Of a DNA stretch of 64,000 nt, positions 1-7,907 are shown piece by piece. The translations under genes and the position numbers were made by a program. The notes below the pieces were generated by a model. That model did no database searches. It was not told where the DNA came from and saw nothing but the letters and a program-made list of their open reading frames with translations. Each line of letters begins with the position of its first letter. Within the stretch, counting starts at the first letter, position 1. The DNA is taken from the NCBI GenBank assembly GCA_965198895.1, contig OZ240676.1, positions 3,224,001 through 3,288,000 on the forward strand. Reading direction: 5' to 3'. The stretch comes from LMUY01 sp965198895 (GTDB lineage Bacteria; Pseudomonadota; Alphaproteobacteria; Acetobacterales; Acetobacteraceae).

Positions 1-1192
1 CCCACTCCTCAGGTTGGAACGCCGGGCCGAACGGCAGCACGGCGCGCGCGGCCCCGATCGGACGGCCTTCCTTGATCAGCTTCAGATACCAGGTGGAATC
101 GCCGGTCTCGCCGTAGAGCATGGCACCCACCAGCCGGTCGTCGCGGATCAGGAAACGGCGGTATTGCCCCGTTTCCGCGTCGTCCAGCACGATTGGGTCG
201 GCGCCGTCGATCTCGCCGGCTGACCAAACGCCCGCCCCCGCCACTTTCAGCGCCGTCGCGTCGGACACCGGCATGTAGCAGGCATCCGACTGGCCCAAGA
301 TGTTGGCGGCCGCGACCTCCGCCTGCGCGAACGAGGGCGCGACCAGGCCGACGGTCTGCCCGGCATGTTCGGCGCACTCGCCGATGGCCCAGATGGCCGG
401 GTCGGCGGTGCGCATGCCGTCATCCACCAGCACGCCGCGATTCACCGGCAGCCCGGCGGCGCGGGCCAGTTCGGCGTGCGGGCGGATGCCGACCGCCATC
501 ACCACGATCTTGGCCGGGACCCGGCGGCCATCGGCCAGCAGCACGGCGTCCGGCTCGATGGCGACCGTCTTGGCCTCGGTGATCACGGCGATGCCCTGGT
601 CCGCCAATCGCCGCTGCAGCAGGGCGGCGGCGCCGTGGTCGAGTTGGCGGTCCATCAGCCGGTCCGTCGCGTGCAGCACCGTCGGACGCATGCCACGGCG
701 CGCAAGGCCAGCGGCGGCCTCGAGCCCCAGCAGCCCGCCTCCGATCACCACCGCGTCGCCCCCGGTGGCGGCGTGGGCGATCATCTGCTGCACGTCGGCG
801 AGCGTGCGATACATCAGCACGTGCGGCGCATCGGCACCGGGAAAGGGCAGGCGAACCGGGTTGGCGCCGGTGGCCAGCACCAGGCAGTCGTACGGAATGC
901 GCTCGCCACTCTCGAGCACCACCTCGTGCGCGTCACGATCCAGTCCGGCCACCCGCGTGTCCGGCCGCCAGGTGATGCGGTTGGTTTCGAGATGCTCGGG
1001 ATGGTGGGTGATCAGGCCGTGTTCGTCCAGATCACCGGCGAGAAACAGGCTGAGGGCCACGCGGTTGTAGGGATGCGCCGGCTCCGCCCCGATCAAGGTG
1101 ATTTCCGCCCCGCCGGTCGCCAGGTGATCGGCACACCGCGCTCCGGCAGGACCGGCGCCCACGATCACGACGCGAAGGGGAGAGAGTGCCAT
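1..1192 (-). CDS. NAD(P)/FAD-dependent oxidoreductase, nitrite/rubredoxin reductase type (3' end outside window)
   Basis: The frame is open from an ATG at 1192 to the window edge, about 397 codons with no stop, so the C-terminus is missing. An N-terminal FAD Rossmann motif (VIVGAGPAGARCADHL, about residues 8-23) is followed by a second dinucleotide motif for NAD(P)H (VVIGGGLLGLEAAAG, about residue 147), the LATG motif, and AIGECAEHAG, the FAD-contact motif late in this fold. This order is that of the pyridine nucleotide-disulphide oxidoreductase family, and the ECA variant is typical of NirB/NasB-like and rubredoxin-reductase-like flavoproteins. It probably passes electrons from NAD(P)H to a partner (nitrite reductase core, rubredoxin or ferredoxin). 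The partner, if encoded nearby, lies left of the window. Family confident, substrate unknown. Confidence 0.85.
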   Translation of the reverse strand, partial: MALSPLRVVIVGAGPAGARCADHLATGGAEITLIGAEPAHPYNRVALSLFLAGDLDEHGLITHHPEHLETNRITWRPDTRVAGLDRDAHEVVLESGERIPYDCLVLATGANPVRLPFPGADAPHVLMYRTLADVQQMIAHAATGGDAVVIGGGLLGLEAAAGLARRGMRPTVLHATDRLMDRQLDHGAAALLQRRLADQGIAVITEAKTVAIEPDAVLLADGRRVPAKIVVMAVGIRPHAELARAAGLPVNRGVLVDDGMRTADPAIWAIGECAEHAGQTVGLVAPSFAQAEVAAANILGQSDACYMPVSDATALKVAGAGVWSAGEIDGADPIVLDDAETGQYRRFLIRDDRLVGAMLYGETGDSTWYLKLIKEGRPIGAARAVLPFGPAFQPEEW

Positions 1193-1299
1193 GTGGGCAA
1201 TTATAGCGGCCCAACCGGCGTGGTAAAACCTTGGACGCCAAGCTTGATGCCGTTTCAGCGTCCATATGGCGCGCGATCAGTCAGTAGCGTGACAAGTGC

Positions 1300-2820
1300 C
1301 TATGGAATGAGCAAAGAGCGTCCCGTCATCTGCTCCGGCTGCGCCAGGCCCATCAGGTCCAGCATGGTGGGGGCGAGGTCCGCCAGCCGGCCATCGCGCA
1401 GCTTGCGTCCGCCGGCGCCGGCGAGGAACACGGGAACGCGGTTGGTGGTATGTGCGGTGTGCGGCGCGCCGGTGACCGGGTCGCGCATCAGCTCCGCATT
1501 CCCGTGGTCCGCCGTGACAAGCAGGGCGCCCCCGGCGTCGGCCACCGCGGCGGCGATGGCGCCCAGGCCGGTGTCCACCGCCTCCACCGCGGCGATCGCG
1601 GCCGGCAGGCTGCCGGTGTGGCCCACCATGTCGGGGTTGGCGAAGTTCAGGATCAGCATGTCGAAGCGGCCCGAGCGGATGGCGTCGACGGCTTTCTGCG
1701 TCAGTTCGGGGGCGCTCATTTCGGGTTGCAGATCGTAGGTGGCGACCTTGGGGGAGGGGACCAGCACCCGCTCCTCGCCCTCGAATGGCTGCTCCCGTCC
1801 GCCGTTCATGAAATAGGTGACGTGCGGGTATTTCTCCGTCTCCGCGAGGCGAAGCTGCCGTTTGCCCGCGGCGCTGACCGCCTCGCCGAGGATGCCGGCC
1901 ATGGAGTGCGGCGGGAAGATCGCCTGCATCAGCGGGGCGAGTTGGTCGCTGTAGCGCGTCATGCCGATGGCGGCGGCGAAGTGCGGCACGGTGCGCTCGA
2001 AACCGGTGAACGCCGGGTCGAGCAGGGTGGCGAGCAACTCGCGGATGCGATCGGCGCGGAAGTTGAACGAGAGCAGGCCGTCGCCATCCGCCATGCCTTT
2101 ATAGTCGCCGATCGCGGCGGGGGGGATGAACTCGTCGGTCGTGTCGGCGGCATAGGCGGCGGCGATGGCGGCCTGCGCGTTGGGGAAGTGGCCGCCCTCG
2201 CCATGGGCCAGGGCGGCGAAGGCGCGGCTGACCCGGTCCCACCGGTTGTCCCGGTCCAACGCGAAGTAACGGCCGCAGAGTGTGGCGATGCTGGCGCCCT
2301 CGGGGAGCGCCGCCTCCAGCGTGGCCAGGTACTCGGCGGCCGAGCGCGGCGGGGTGTCGCGGCCATCGGTGAAGGCGTGCACCCGCACGGCGATGCCCGC
2401 CTCGGTCAGGATGCGTGCCAGCGCCACCGCGTGATCCTGATGCGCGTGCACTCCGCCGGGTGATGCCAGGCCGAGCAGGTGGCACACGCCGCCGGACTGC
2501 TTTAACGCCGCGATTAGCCCCTGCATCGCCGGCCCGGTGGCGAGCGACCCATCGGCAATGGCGCGCGCAATCCGCGGCAGGTCCTGCGTCACGACGCGCC
2601 CGGCGCCGATGTTCAGATGCCCCACCTCCGAATTGCCCATCTGCCCGTCCGGCAGGCCCACATCCTCGCCCGACGTGCGGAGGAATGCATGCGGCCCGGC
2701 CTCCCACAACCGGTCGAAATGGGGCGTGCGCGCCTGGCGGATCGCGTTGTCCCCCGCATCGTCCCGCCAACCCCAACCGTCCAGGATCATCAGCATGGCG
2801 GGGCGCGGGGTGGTGGGCAT
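1300..2820 (-). CDS. gpmI: 2,3-bisphosphoglycerate-independent phosphoglycerate mutase
   Basis: A 506-residue protein of normal family length. It interconverts 3- and 2-phosphoglycerate in glycolysis/gluconeogenesis without a bisphosphoglycerate cofactor, using two Mn ions in the cytoplasm. The alkaline-phosphatase-like metal site is visible: MILDGWGW with Asp14, the phosphorylated Ser64 in MGNSEVGHLNIGAGR, the substrate region HAFTDGRDTPP, and C-terminal NPDMVGHTG and TADHGNAE motifs. The ATG at 2820 gives a start directly into the first metal motif. It sits next to the rlmH end of the ribosomal/proline cluster, a common neighbour in alphaproteobacteria, but is separated from it here by a toxin-antitoxin pair on the other strand. 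Confidence 0.97.
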   Translation of the reverse strand: MPTTPRPAMLMILDGWGWRDDAGDNAIRQARTPHFDRLWEAGPHAFLRTSGEDVGLPDGQMGNSEVGHLNIGAGRVVTQDLPRIARAIADGSLATGPAMQGLIAALKQSGGVCHLLGLASPGGVHAHQDHAVALARILTEAGIAVRVHAFTDGRDTPPRSAAEYLATLEAALPEGASIATLCGRYFALDRDNRWDRVSRAFAALAHGEGGHFPNAQAAIAAAYAADTTDEFIPPAAIGDYKGMADGDGLLSFNFRADRIRELLATLLDPAFTGFERTVPHFAAAIGMTRYSDQLAPLMQAIFPPHSMAGILGEAVSAAGKRQLRLAETEKYPHVTYFMNGGREQPFEGEERVLVPSPKVATYDLQPEMSAPELTQKAVDAIRSGRFDMLILNFANPDMVGHTGSLPAAIAAVEAVDTGLGAIAAAVADAGGALLVTADHGNAELMRDPVTGAPHTAHTTNRVPVFLAGAGGRKLRDGRLADLAPTMLDLMGLAQPEQMTGRSLLIP

Positions 2821-2927
2821 GGGTCGGCTCCGGGCGGTTATGGGATTGCGTGCCTGTTGGCTCGGGGCACGTCAATCACACAGACCGCCACGCTTTATGA
2901 AACGGCCGAGTGCGCGTAGTATGGGGC

Positions 2928-3110
2928 ATGGATCAGCCCGATCATCGCAGCCCCCCTGCGCGAAGCCCGCTCGACACGATGCGTGCGAGCCAGGCTGACA
3001 TAAAGGCTGGGCGCGTGGATGATCTCGACGTTTACCTCGAACGGATCAGCCGCGAAATCGACGACGCGATGGCCGATGCCCAGCAGCGGCAGCGTTCCGC
3101 CATCCCTTGA
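2928..3110 (+). CDS. Putative antitoxin of a ParE/RelE-type toxin-antitoxin pair
   Basis: A 60-residue acidic, helical small protein whose second half (IKAGRVDDLDVYLERISREI) resembles C-terminal helices of ParD-like or stability-type antitoxins. The start is taken at ATG 2928; an in-frame GTG at 2910 would add six residues. Its stop overlaps the start of the toxin gene by four bases (TTGA), the usual sign of translational coupling in type II modules. No DNA-binding domain is obvious. Assignment rests mainly on the partner and on the parallel pair at 7417-7907, whose first gene has a similar layout (I-x-R-G-E-x-x-D-x-D-V). Confidence 0.6.
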   Translation: MDQPDHRSPPARSPLDTMRASQADIKAGRVDDLDVYLERISREIDDAMADAQQRQRSAIP

Positions 3111-3439
3111 TCCGAATCACTTGGGCCGCTCAGGACCAAGTGGACGAGCTGATTCGCTTCTACGTCGTCAACAAACGCCGCCCCGAAGCGGCCGTCCGGC
3201 TTCGCGACGAACTTCGTGAAGCAAGACGCCTGATCGCGCTCGTTCCAGACGGTGGAGTGCCTTATCCACGCCCCTACCCAGCGCTGGCGTGGCTCGGATT
3301 CAAGTGGATCAATGTCCGCATTTACTGGATTGGCTGGCACAACGATGCAAACGGTCCGATCATCACGAACGTGCTGCACGTCCGCGCCGATATCGAAGGC
3401 CGCGCCACGCCCGATACCAACGACCCAAACGAATGGTGA
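3107..3439 (+). CDS. ParE/RelE superfamily toxin
   Basis: About 110 residues. It opens with a beta strand and helix typical of the ParE fold (IRITWAAQDQVDELIRFY), followed by the arginine-rich helix region LRDELREARRLIALVPDGG and terminal strands ending in VLHVRADIE. ParE proteins poison gyrase; RelE relatives cleave mRNA on the ribosome. Sequence alone does not separate these. The start is a TTG at 3107 that overlaps the antitoxin stop. The gene converges on rlmH, with three bases between the two stop codons. It interrupts the otherwise minus-strand housekeeping cluster, so it is probably a later insertion. Confidence 0.75.
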   Translation: MIRITWAAQDQVDELIRFYVVNKRRPEAAVRLRDELREARRLIALVPDGGVPYPRPYPALAWLGFKWINVRIYWIGWHNDANGPIITNVLHVRADIEGRATPDTNDPNEW

Positions 3440-3442
3440 CAG

Positions 3443-3901
3443 CTACCCCGGCCGCCCCGCCCGGTGATACGGGTGCCCGCTCGCGATCGCCCGGGCCCGG
3501 AACAATTGCTCGGCCAGCATCGCGCGCACCAGCAGATGCGGCCACGTCATCGGCCCCAGCGACAAGGCGGCATCCGCCCGGGCCATCACCGTCGAGTCCA
3601 ACCCCTCCGCCCCGCCCAGCAGGAAACAGACTGGCCGCGACGAGCCGAGCCACCGTTCCAGCAACGCCGCGAGCCCCTCGCTGTCGGGTGCGGCACCACC
3701 GCTGTCGAGCGCCACGGCAAACGCCTGGGGCGGTGTGGCGGCCAGCAGCGCCTCCGACTCGCGGCGCTTGATCTCGGCCGGGGCGCCGCGGCCCTCGGCT
3801 ACCTCGGTCACCGTCAAGGGCGGACGCAGGCGGGCGTTGTAGCGCGCGAACAGATCGGCTTCGGGCCCGGCGCGCAGCCGTCCGATCGCAATCAACCGCA
3901 T
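3443..3901 (-). CDS. rlmH: 23S rRNA (pseudouridine-1915-N3)-methyltransferase
   Basis: A 152-residue SPOUT-class methyltransferase, close to the 155-residue E. coli protein. RlmH acts on assembled 70S ribosomes, using S-adenosylmethionine to methylate pseudouridine 1915 in helix 69. Diagnostic features are the MRLIAIGRLR start, the cofactor-loop motif VCFLLGGAEGL, and the C-terminal knot LLVRAMLAEQLFRARAIA followed by SGHPYHR. An upstream in-frame start at 3931 is possible, but the family N-terminus begins at 3901. In many alphaproteobacteria rlmH follows rsfS directly; here a small secreted-protein gene and a DUF427 gene lie between them. Confidence 0.96.
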   Translation of the reverse strand: MRLIAIGRLRAGPEADLFARYNARLRPPLTVTEVAEGRGAPAEIKRRESEALLAATPPQAFAVALDSGGAAPDSEGLAALLERWLGSSRPVCFLLGGAEGLDSTVMARADAALSLGPMTWPHLLVRAMLAEQLFRARAIASGHPYHRAGRPG

Positions 3902-3963
3902 GGATATTGCAACGGCGCGGGCATCCGGCACAGAACGGACGGGATTTCCGAGGAAACCATCCG

Positions 3964-4470
3964 TTGAACCGCTCTACCTTTCTTCTCTGCGCCGCCCTGA
4001 TGCTGGCCGCCGCCGCGCCCGCTGCCCCGACCGGCCCCGTCAAGCTCGCCCCGATGCCGGGCACGCCGCTGGACGCGACGGCGCGCCAGGTCGCCGCCGC
4101 CGATGTGGAGGATGGCGGCGCCGGTGCGCTGCTGCTGCTCGGCAGCCAGCATCTCGGCACCGCCGGCACTGGCCCGGCGATGTTCGTGCAGGTGCAGTCG
4201 CCGCGCGCCTGTGGCTCGGCCGGGTGTTCGACCTCGGTCTACCTGCCAACCAAGACGGGCTGGGCCAAGGTGCTCGACGCGGTCAGCGGCAACCTTGTGG
4301 TGGAGCCGTCGGAGCACGCCGGCATGCACGATCTTCTGGTGGGCAAGGGCGACCGCTGGATTTGGAACGGGCACGTCTATGCCGACACGATTCCTGCCCC
4401 GCAGGTCGATCTGCGTCCGCACCATCCGGCCCGTCGCACTACCAGAACTCGGTCCCACGCGCACCCTTGA
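3964..4470 (+). CDS. Small secreted protein of unknown function
   Basis: The likely start is TTG 3964, which opens a clear signal peptide: NRST, hydrophobic FLLCAALMLAAAA, then APAAP as cleavage region. The mature part is about 140 residues and includes CGSAGCSTSVYLPTK, a probable disulphide pair, and a C-terminal VGKGDRWIWNGHVY segment with aromatic residues. No enzyme motif was recognised. It may be a periplasmic or surface-associated protein of the kind found in acetic acid bacteria. It runs opposite to its neighbours, and its 3' end overlaps that of the convergent DUF427 gene by 32 bases, which supports a real but lineage-specific gene. Function not assigned. Confidence 0.65.
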   Translation: MNRSTFLLCAALMLAAAAPAAPTGPVKLAPMPGTPLDATARQVAAADVEDGGAGALLLLGSQHLGTAGTGPAMFVQVQSPRACGSAGCSTSVYLPTKTGWAKVLDAVSGNLVVEPSEHAGMHDLLVGKGDRWIWNGHVYADTIPAPQVDLRPHHPARRTTRTRSHAHP

Positions 4471-4906
4471 ACGGGCCGATCAGGTTGGCGGTGATCCAGC
4501 CGCCATAGAACCCGCCGGGCTGCGGCGTCACCTGCTCGTCGCCGACGAAGCAGGCATCCATCAGCCCGGCGTAGACTGCCACGTGGTCGCGTAGGGCCGC
4601 GTAGGCGGGGGTCGGGTCGGGGTAAAACCAGCCCGCGTCGGGCACCAGGCGGCCACCGCCAAGCAGGCTGCAGTAGCGGGCGTGGCCCTTCCACTCGCAG
4701 AATGAGGTTCGTGTGGCCGGGATCAGCGCACCGGCCACGAAGGCGCCGGGCGGCAGATAGTAGGTCGGCGGGTGCGTTGTCTCGAGCACACGGTACGCGG
4801 CGGTGGTATCTGCGATCGTCTCACCGCCGAGGACGATGCGCACGCGCTCGGACACCGGCTCGAGCCGGGGCGGGCGGGGGTAGTCGCCGACGCGTTCTGC
4901 TCTCAT
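4439..4906 (-). CDS. DUF427 domain-containing protein
   Basis: A 155-residue protein with the characteristic DUF427 core: VRIVLGGETIADTTAAYRVL, then THPPTYYLPP, the FCEWKGHARYCSL motif (normally CEWKG-x-A-x-Y), and a late WFYPDP-x(6)-AALRDHVAVY segment. DUF427 proteins are small beta-rich cytoplasmic proteins without an established reaction. An extra C-terminal GGFYGGWITANLIGPFKG stretch follows the domain, also seen in longer family members. It lies between rsfS and rlmH and converges on the small secreted-protein gene. Family certain, role unknown. Confidence 0.9.
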   Translation of the reverse strand: MRAERVGDYPRPPRLEPVSERVRIVLGGETIADTTAAYRVLETTHPPTYYLPPGAFVAGALIPATRTSFCEWKGHARYCSLLGGGRLVPDAGWFYPDPTPAYAALRDHVAVYAGLMDACFVGDEQVTPQPGGFYGGWITANLIGPFKGARGTEFW

Positions 4907-4951
4907 TCGCTGCTCCCTGTCCCGTCCGTCACGGGAAAGGGAGAAGATATG

Positions 4952-5410
4952 TCATGCCGCCGGCTCCGCTACCTCTTCGTCCAGGTCCGCGCCCCACATC
5001 TTCTCCAGCGCATACAGCTGCCGTGCCTCGGGCTTGAACAGGTGCACGACGATATCGCCGACGTCGATCAGCACCCAATCGGACACGCCCGCACCCTCCA
5101 CCGGCACGCGGCCGATGCCGGCCTCGCGTAGCTTTTCCTGCAGATGGGTCGCCATGGCGCTGATCTGGCGGTCGGCGAGCCCGGTGGCGATCACCATGCG
5201 GTCGGTGAACGCGGCGCGGCCGGCTAGGTCCAGCACGACCACGTTCTCCGCCTTGTCGTCCTCCAGACTGGTAACGATCAGCGCCTGGATCTTGTCCAGC
5301 ACCGAGGTCTCGGTCTTGACCCGGCGGGGCGCGCGCGGCTTCGGCCCGGCGGCCGCGGCCTTCTTGCGGGGGGTGCCGGGGGCCTTGGCCGCCTCCTGCA
5401 ACGCCGTCAC
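4952..5410 (-). CDS. rsfS: Ribosomal silencing factor RsfS
   Basis: RsfS (Iojap/YbeB family) binds ribosomal protein L14 and blocks subunit joining when nutrients are low. The conserved domain covers about the last 120 residues: SVLDKIQALIVTSLEDDKAE, VVVLDLAGRAAFTDRMVIATG, the R-Q-I-S-A-M-A helix, DWVLIDVGDIVVHLF and the EKMW motif. It is preceded by a basic, alanine/proline-rich N-terminal extension. The start is uncertain because the frame has no ATG after nadD. GTG 5410 gives 152 residues; an ATA at 5479 overlapping the nadD stop (ATAG) would be the coupled alternative. It follows nadD in the usual order. Confidence 0.92.
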   Translation of the reverse strand: MTALQEAAKAPGTPRKKAAAAGPKPRAPRRVKTETSVLDKIQALIVTSLEDDKAENVVVLDLAGRAAFTDRMVIATGLADRQISAMATHLQEKLREAGIGRVPVEGAGVSDWVLIDVGDIVVHLFKPEARQLYALEKMWGADLDEEVAEPAA

Positions 5411-5475
5411 GGGCTTTGGCGGCCGGCGCTTGGCGGGCGGCTTGGTTCCGGGATCGGCGGCTGTTGGCTGTCTGG

Positions 5476-6072
5476 CTATGGTCCTGCTCCCGCATGGCGT
5501 GGCGCTGTTGCGGAGTATGCCGCGCGCAAGGCCGTTGCGGATATGGCATTTTGCGAGGCCGGCAAGAAGGTCCAGGCAGGCGCCCCTGACCCGGCCAGAA
5601 TGGGTGCCTCCCGCGCCGGATGCCAGGCCGGCCGCAAGCGCTGCGCCGCCTTGCCGGCCAGCGCGCGATGGTTGTAGCCGGGCCGGGGCACCACCGCGAA
5701 CGGCACCGCCCGCGCGATCCCGGTCCAGCGGCGCCAGCGCGGCAGTTCCACCAGGATGTCCGCCCCCATCAGCCACACGAATTCCACGCGCGGAAACAGC
5801 CGCCGCAGCGCCTTCAGCGTGTCTGCCGTGTAGCGGGTGCCCAATTGGCGCTCGATCGCCGTCGCCACGATCCGCCGCCCATCGCTGATCCGCTCGGCCG
5901 ACGCCAGCCGGTCCGCCAGCTTGCCCATGCCGTCGGCGCGTTTCAGCGGATTGCCCGGCGACACCAGCAGCCACACCTGGTTCAGCCGCAACCGCCGCTG
6001 CGCGACCTGCGCCACATGCAGGTGCCCCTCATGCGCCGGGTTGAACGAGCCGCCGAGGATCCCGATCCGCAA
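5476..6072 (-). CDS. nadD: Nicotinate-nucleotide adenylyltransferase
   Basis: NadD joins nicotinate mononucleotide to AMP from ATP, giving nicotinic acid adenine dinucleotide in NAD synthesis. The nucleotidyltransferase signature GILGGSFNPAHEGHLHVAQ contains the GSFNP-x-H-x-GH motif near residue 7. Later come WLLVSPGNPLK, WLMGADILVELPRW, and NAISATALR, corresponding to the C-terminal ATP-binding I-S-x-T-x-I-R motif. The start was set at TTG 6072 because it lies a few residues before the signature; there is no ATG after the proA stop. About 198 residues, a usual length. It sits between proA and rsfS, an order conserved across the class. Confidence 0.95.
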   Translation of the reverse strand: MRIGILGGSFNPAHEGHLHVAQVAQRRLRLNQVWLLVSPGNPLKRADGMGKLADRLASAERISDGRRIVATAIERQLGTRYTADTLKALRRLFPRVEFVWLMGADILVELPRWRRWTGIARAVPFAVVPRPGYNHRALAGKAAQRLRPAWHPAREAPILAGSGAPAWTFLPASQNAISATALRAAYSATAPRHAGAGP

Positions 6073-6104
6073 CCGATAGCGGTGCCCGTGGCGCGGAGCC
6101 GCAA

Positions 6105-7367
6105 TCAGGGCCGGACTTGCCCCGTCCCGGTGACGACCGTGCGGTAGGTGGTGAGCTGCTCCGGCCCCACCGGCCCGCGCGCGTGGATACGCCCGGTGGC
6201 GATGCCGATCTCGGCGCCGAAGCCGAACTCGCCGCCGTCGCAGAACTGGGTGGAGGCATTCCACAACGCCACTGCGGACGCCACGCCGGCGAGGAATTCC
6301 CGGGCCGCCTCCGCGTCGTCGGTGACGATGGCGTCGGTGTGTTCGCTGCCATGGCGGGCGATGTGGGCGAGCGCGCCCTCTACCCCGTCCACCAGGGCCA
6401 CGTTCAGCACCGCATCCAGCCATTCGGTATCGAAATCGCCGGGCTGGGCGGCGGGCAGCTCCGGCATGATGGCGCGGGCGCGCTCGTCGGCGCGAAACCG
6501 GCAGCCGAACGAGCCGGTGGCTGCAATCAGCATGGGCAATATCCAGTTGGCGGAGGCAGCGTCCACCAGCAGCGTCTCGGTCGCCCCGCACACGCCGGTG
6601 CGGCGCATTTTGCTGTTGACCAACAGGGCACAGGCCATCGCCGGGTCGGCGTCCTCGTGCACGAAAAGGTGGTTCATGCCCTCCGCATGGGCCAGCACCG
6701 GCACCCGCGCCTCGCGCTGCACCCGCTCCACCAGGGACTTGCCGCCGCGCGGGATGATCAGGTCGATCAGTCCCGCTCCGGCCAGCATCGCCGCGACGTA
6801 GCTGCGGTCCGCATCGGGCGCGATCTGCACGCAGGCGGCGGGCAGCCCGGCGGCGGCGATCCCCTCGGCCATCGCGGCCTGGATGGCGCGCGCGCTATGC
6901 AGGCTTTCCGATCCGCCACGCAGGATCACCGCGTTGCCCGATTTGAGGCATAACCCGGCGGCATCGGCGCCGACATTCGGGCGGCTCTCGTAGATCATGC
7001 CGATCACCCCGATCGGCGTCGCGATGCGGCGGAACTGCAGCCCATTCGGCCGGGTCCACTCCGCCAATGTGCGGTCGAGCGGGTCAGGCAGGGCGGCCAC
7101 CTCCTCCAACCCCGCCGCCATCGCCTCGACCCGGTCCGGCGTCAGCGTCAGCCGGTCCCGGAATGCCGGGCTGGCCTGGCTAGCGGCGAGATCGGCCTCG
7201 TTGGCGGCGAGGATGGCCGGCGCCATCGCCCGCAAACGCGCCGCAGCGGCGAGCAGGGCCGCGTTGCGGGCATCCCCGCTGGACCGCGCCAGGATGGCGG
7301 ACGCGGCGCGGGCGGCGGTGCCGGCCTCGTGCAGCCAGGTGGAAGCGTGGTCGATGTCGGCGGTCAT
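6105..7367 (-). CDS. proA: Gamma-glutamyl phosphate reductase
   Basis: A 420-residue aldehyde-dehydrogenase-fold enzyme that reduces gamma-glutamyl phosphate to glutamate semialdehyde with NADPH, the second step of proline synthesis. Family marks are GVIGMIYESRPNV, ILRGGSESLHSA, the LIIPRGGKSLV segment, the catalytic cysteine in RRTGVCGATETLLVD (about residue 258) and a C-terminal GEFGFGAEIGIATGRIHARG. Length matches ProA elsewhere. Its partner proB lies about 1.4 kb upstream, separated by a nitroreductase gene and a plus-strand toxin-antitoxin pair. nadD follows 32 bases downstream. Confidence 0.97.
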   Translation of the reverse strand: MTADIDHASTWLHEAGTAARAASAILARSSGDARNAALLAAAARLRAMAPAILAANEADLAASQASPAFRDRLTLTPDRVEAMAAGLEEVAALPDPLDRTLAEWTRPNGLQFRRIATPIGVIGMIYESRPNVGADAAGLCLKSGNAVILRGGSESLHSARAIQAAMAEGIAAAGLPAACVQIAPDADRSYVAAMLAGAGLIDLIIPRGGKSLVERVQREARVPVLAHAEGMNHLFVHEDADPAMACALLVNSKMRRTGVCGATETLLVDAASANWILPMLIAATGSFGCRFRADERARAIMPELPAAQPGDFDTEWLDAVLNVALVDGVEGALAHIARHGSEHTDAIVTDDAEAAREFLAGVASAVALWNASTQFCDGGEFGFGAEIGIATGRIHARGPVGPEQLTTYRTVVTGTGQVRP

Positions 7368-7416
7368 GGGAGCGGTTCCAGTGGAAGTCGGCGGCGTGAG
7401 GCACTAAGCTTAGGCG

Positions 7417-7620
7417 ATGGCAGACGTTCCTGAAATCCACGACGTGCGGACAGGCTCAGCCGCAGAGCGCCGGATCGAGCGTGAACGCGAAATGCTCCTT
7501 AAAGCCGACGCCCAGATCGAACGTGGCGAGTTTTACGACTTCGATGTCGTGGAGGCTTGGCTGGACGCGTTAGAGACCGATCCTCATGCCAAGCTACCCC
7601 CATTCTCAAGGCCCAGCTGA
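7417..7620 (+). CDS. Putative antitoxin of a second ParE-type toxin-antitoxin pair
   Basis: A 67-residue, strongly charged protein (AAERRIEREREMLL, then IERGEFYDFDVVEAWLDAL) with a predicted long helix and no visible DNA-binding fold. Its layout mirrors the first gene of the pair at 2928-3439, where a short basic/acidic helix is followed by a [AE]-x-G-x-[FV]-x-D-[FL]-D-V motif. The stop overlaps the toxin start by four bases (CTGA). It is divergent from proA, with the two starts 49 bases apart. Called an antitoxin because of its partner; the family itself is not one I can name. Confidence 0.6.
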   Translation: MADVPEIHDVRTGSAAERRIEREREMLLKADAQIERGEFYDFDVVEAWLDALETDPHAKLPPFSRPS

Positions 7621-7907
7621 AGCCGCGGCGTAGACTATCGCTTGCCGCTGACGCATCGATGGATCTCGCCGAGACGCGAGAGTGGCTGCTCCAGTGCGGT
7701 TCCGGTGCGAACGCGAAGGCACGCCTCGGTGAAATCAGGTCTGCCATTCGCAAGCTGCCAGACTTCCCTGAAGCCGGAAACCCGAGCCATGCTCGCGGTA
7801 TTCGTGTGCTCGTCGTTGCCCGTCATCGCGTCTTCTATAGCGTGACCCCAGGCAACGTCCGAGTGCTACGGGTTCTCGGCCCGGGCCAGGATGACTCTGC
7901 CGTCTAA
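7617..7907 (+). CDS. ParE/RelE superfamily toxin
   Basis: About 96 residues beginning KPRRRLSLAADASMDLAETREWLL, a ParE-type first strand and helix pair, then ARLGEIRSAIRKLPDFPEAG, the strand RVLVVARHRVFYSVTPG and a final VRVLRVLGPGQDD. The pattern of P-x-x-G followed by two terminal strands fits ParE/RelE toxins. The most likely start is a CTG at 7617 overlapping the antitoxin stop; a TTG at 7557 would extend the protein by 20 residues into the antitoxin gene. The stop overlaps the stop of the convergent nitroreductase gene. Target not determinable from sequence. Confidence 0.75.
   Translation: MKPRRRLSLAADASMDLAETREWLLQCGSGANAKARLGEIRSAIRKLPDFPEAGNPSHARGIRVLVVARHRVFYSVTPGNVRVLRVLGPGQDDSAV

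Noticed and set aside
2910..2927. GTG start for the first antitoxin
   Set aside because: It would add only six residues of poor character; ATG 2928 is the simpler choice, though not proven.
5476..6591. Extended nadD frame starting at 6591
   Set aside because: The extra N-terminus lies inside proA in another frame and has no NadD homology; the conserved GGSFNP motif follows TTG 6072.
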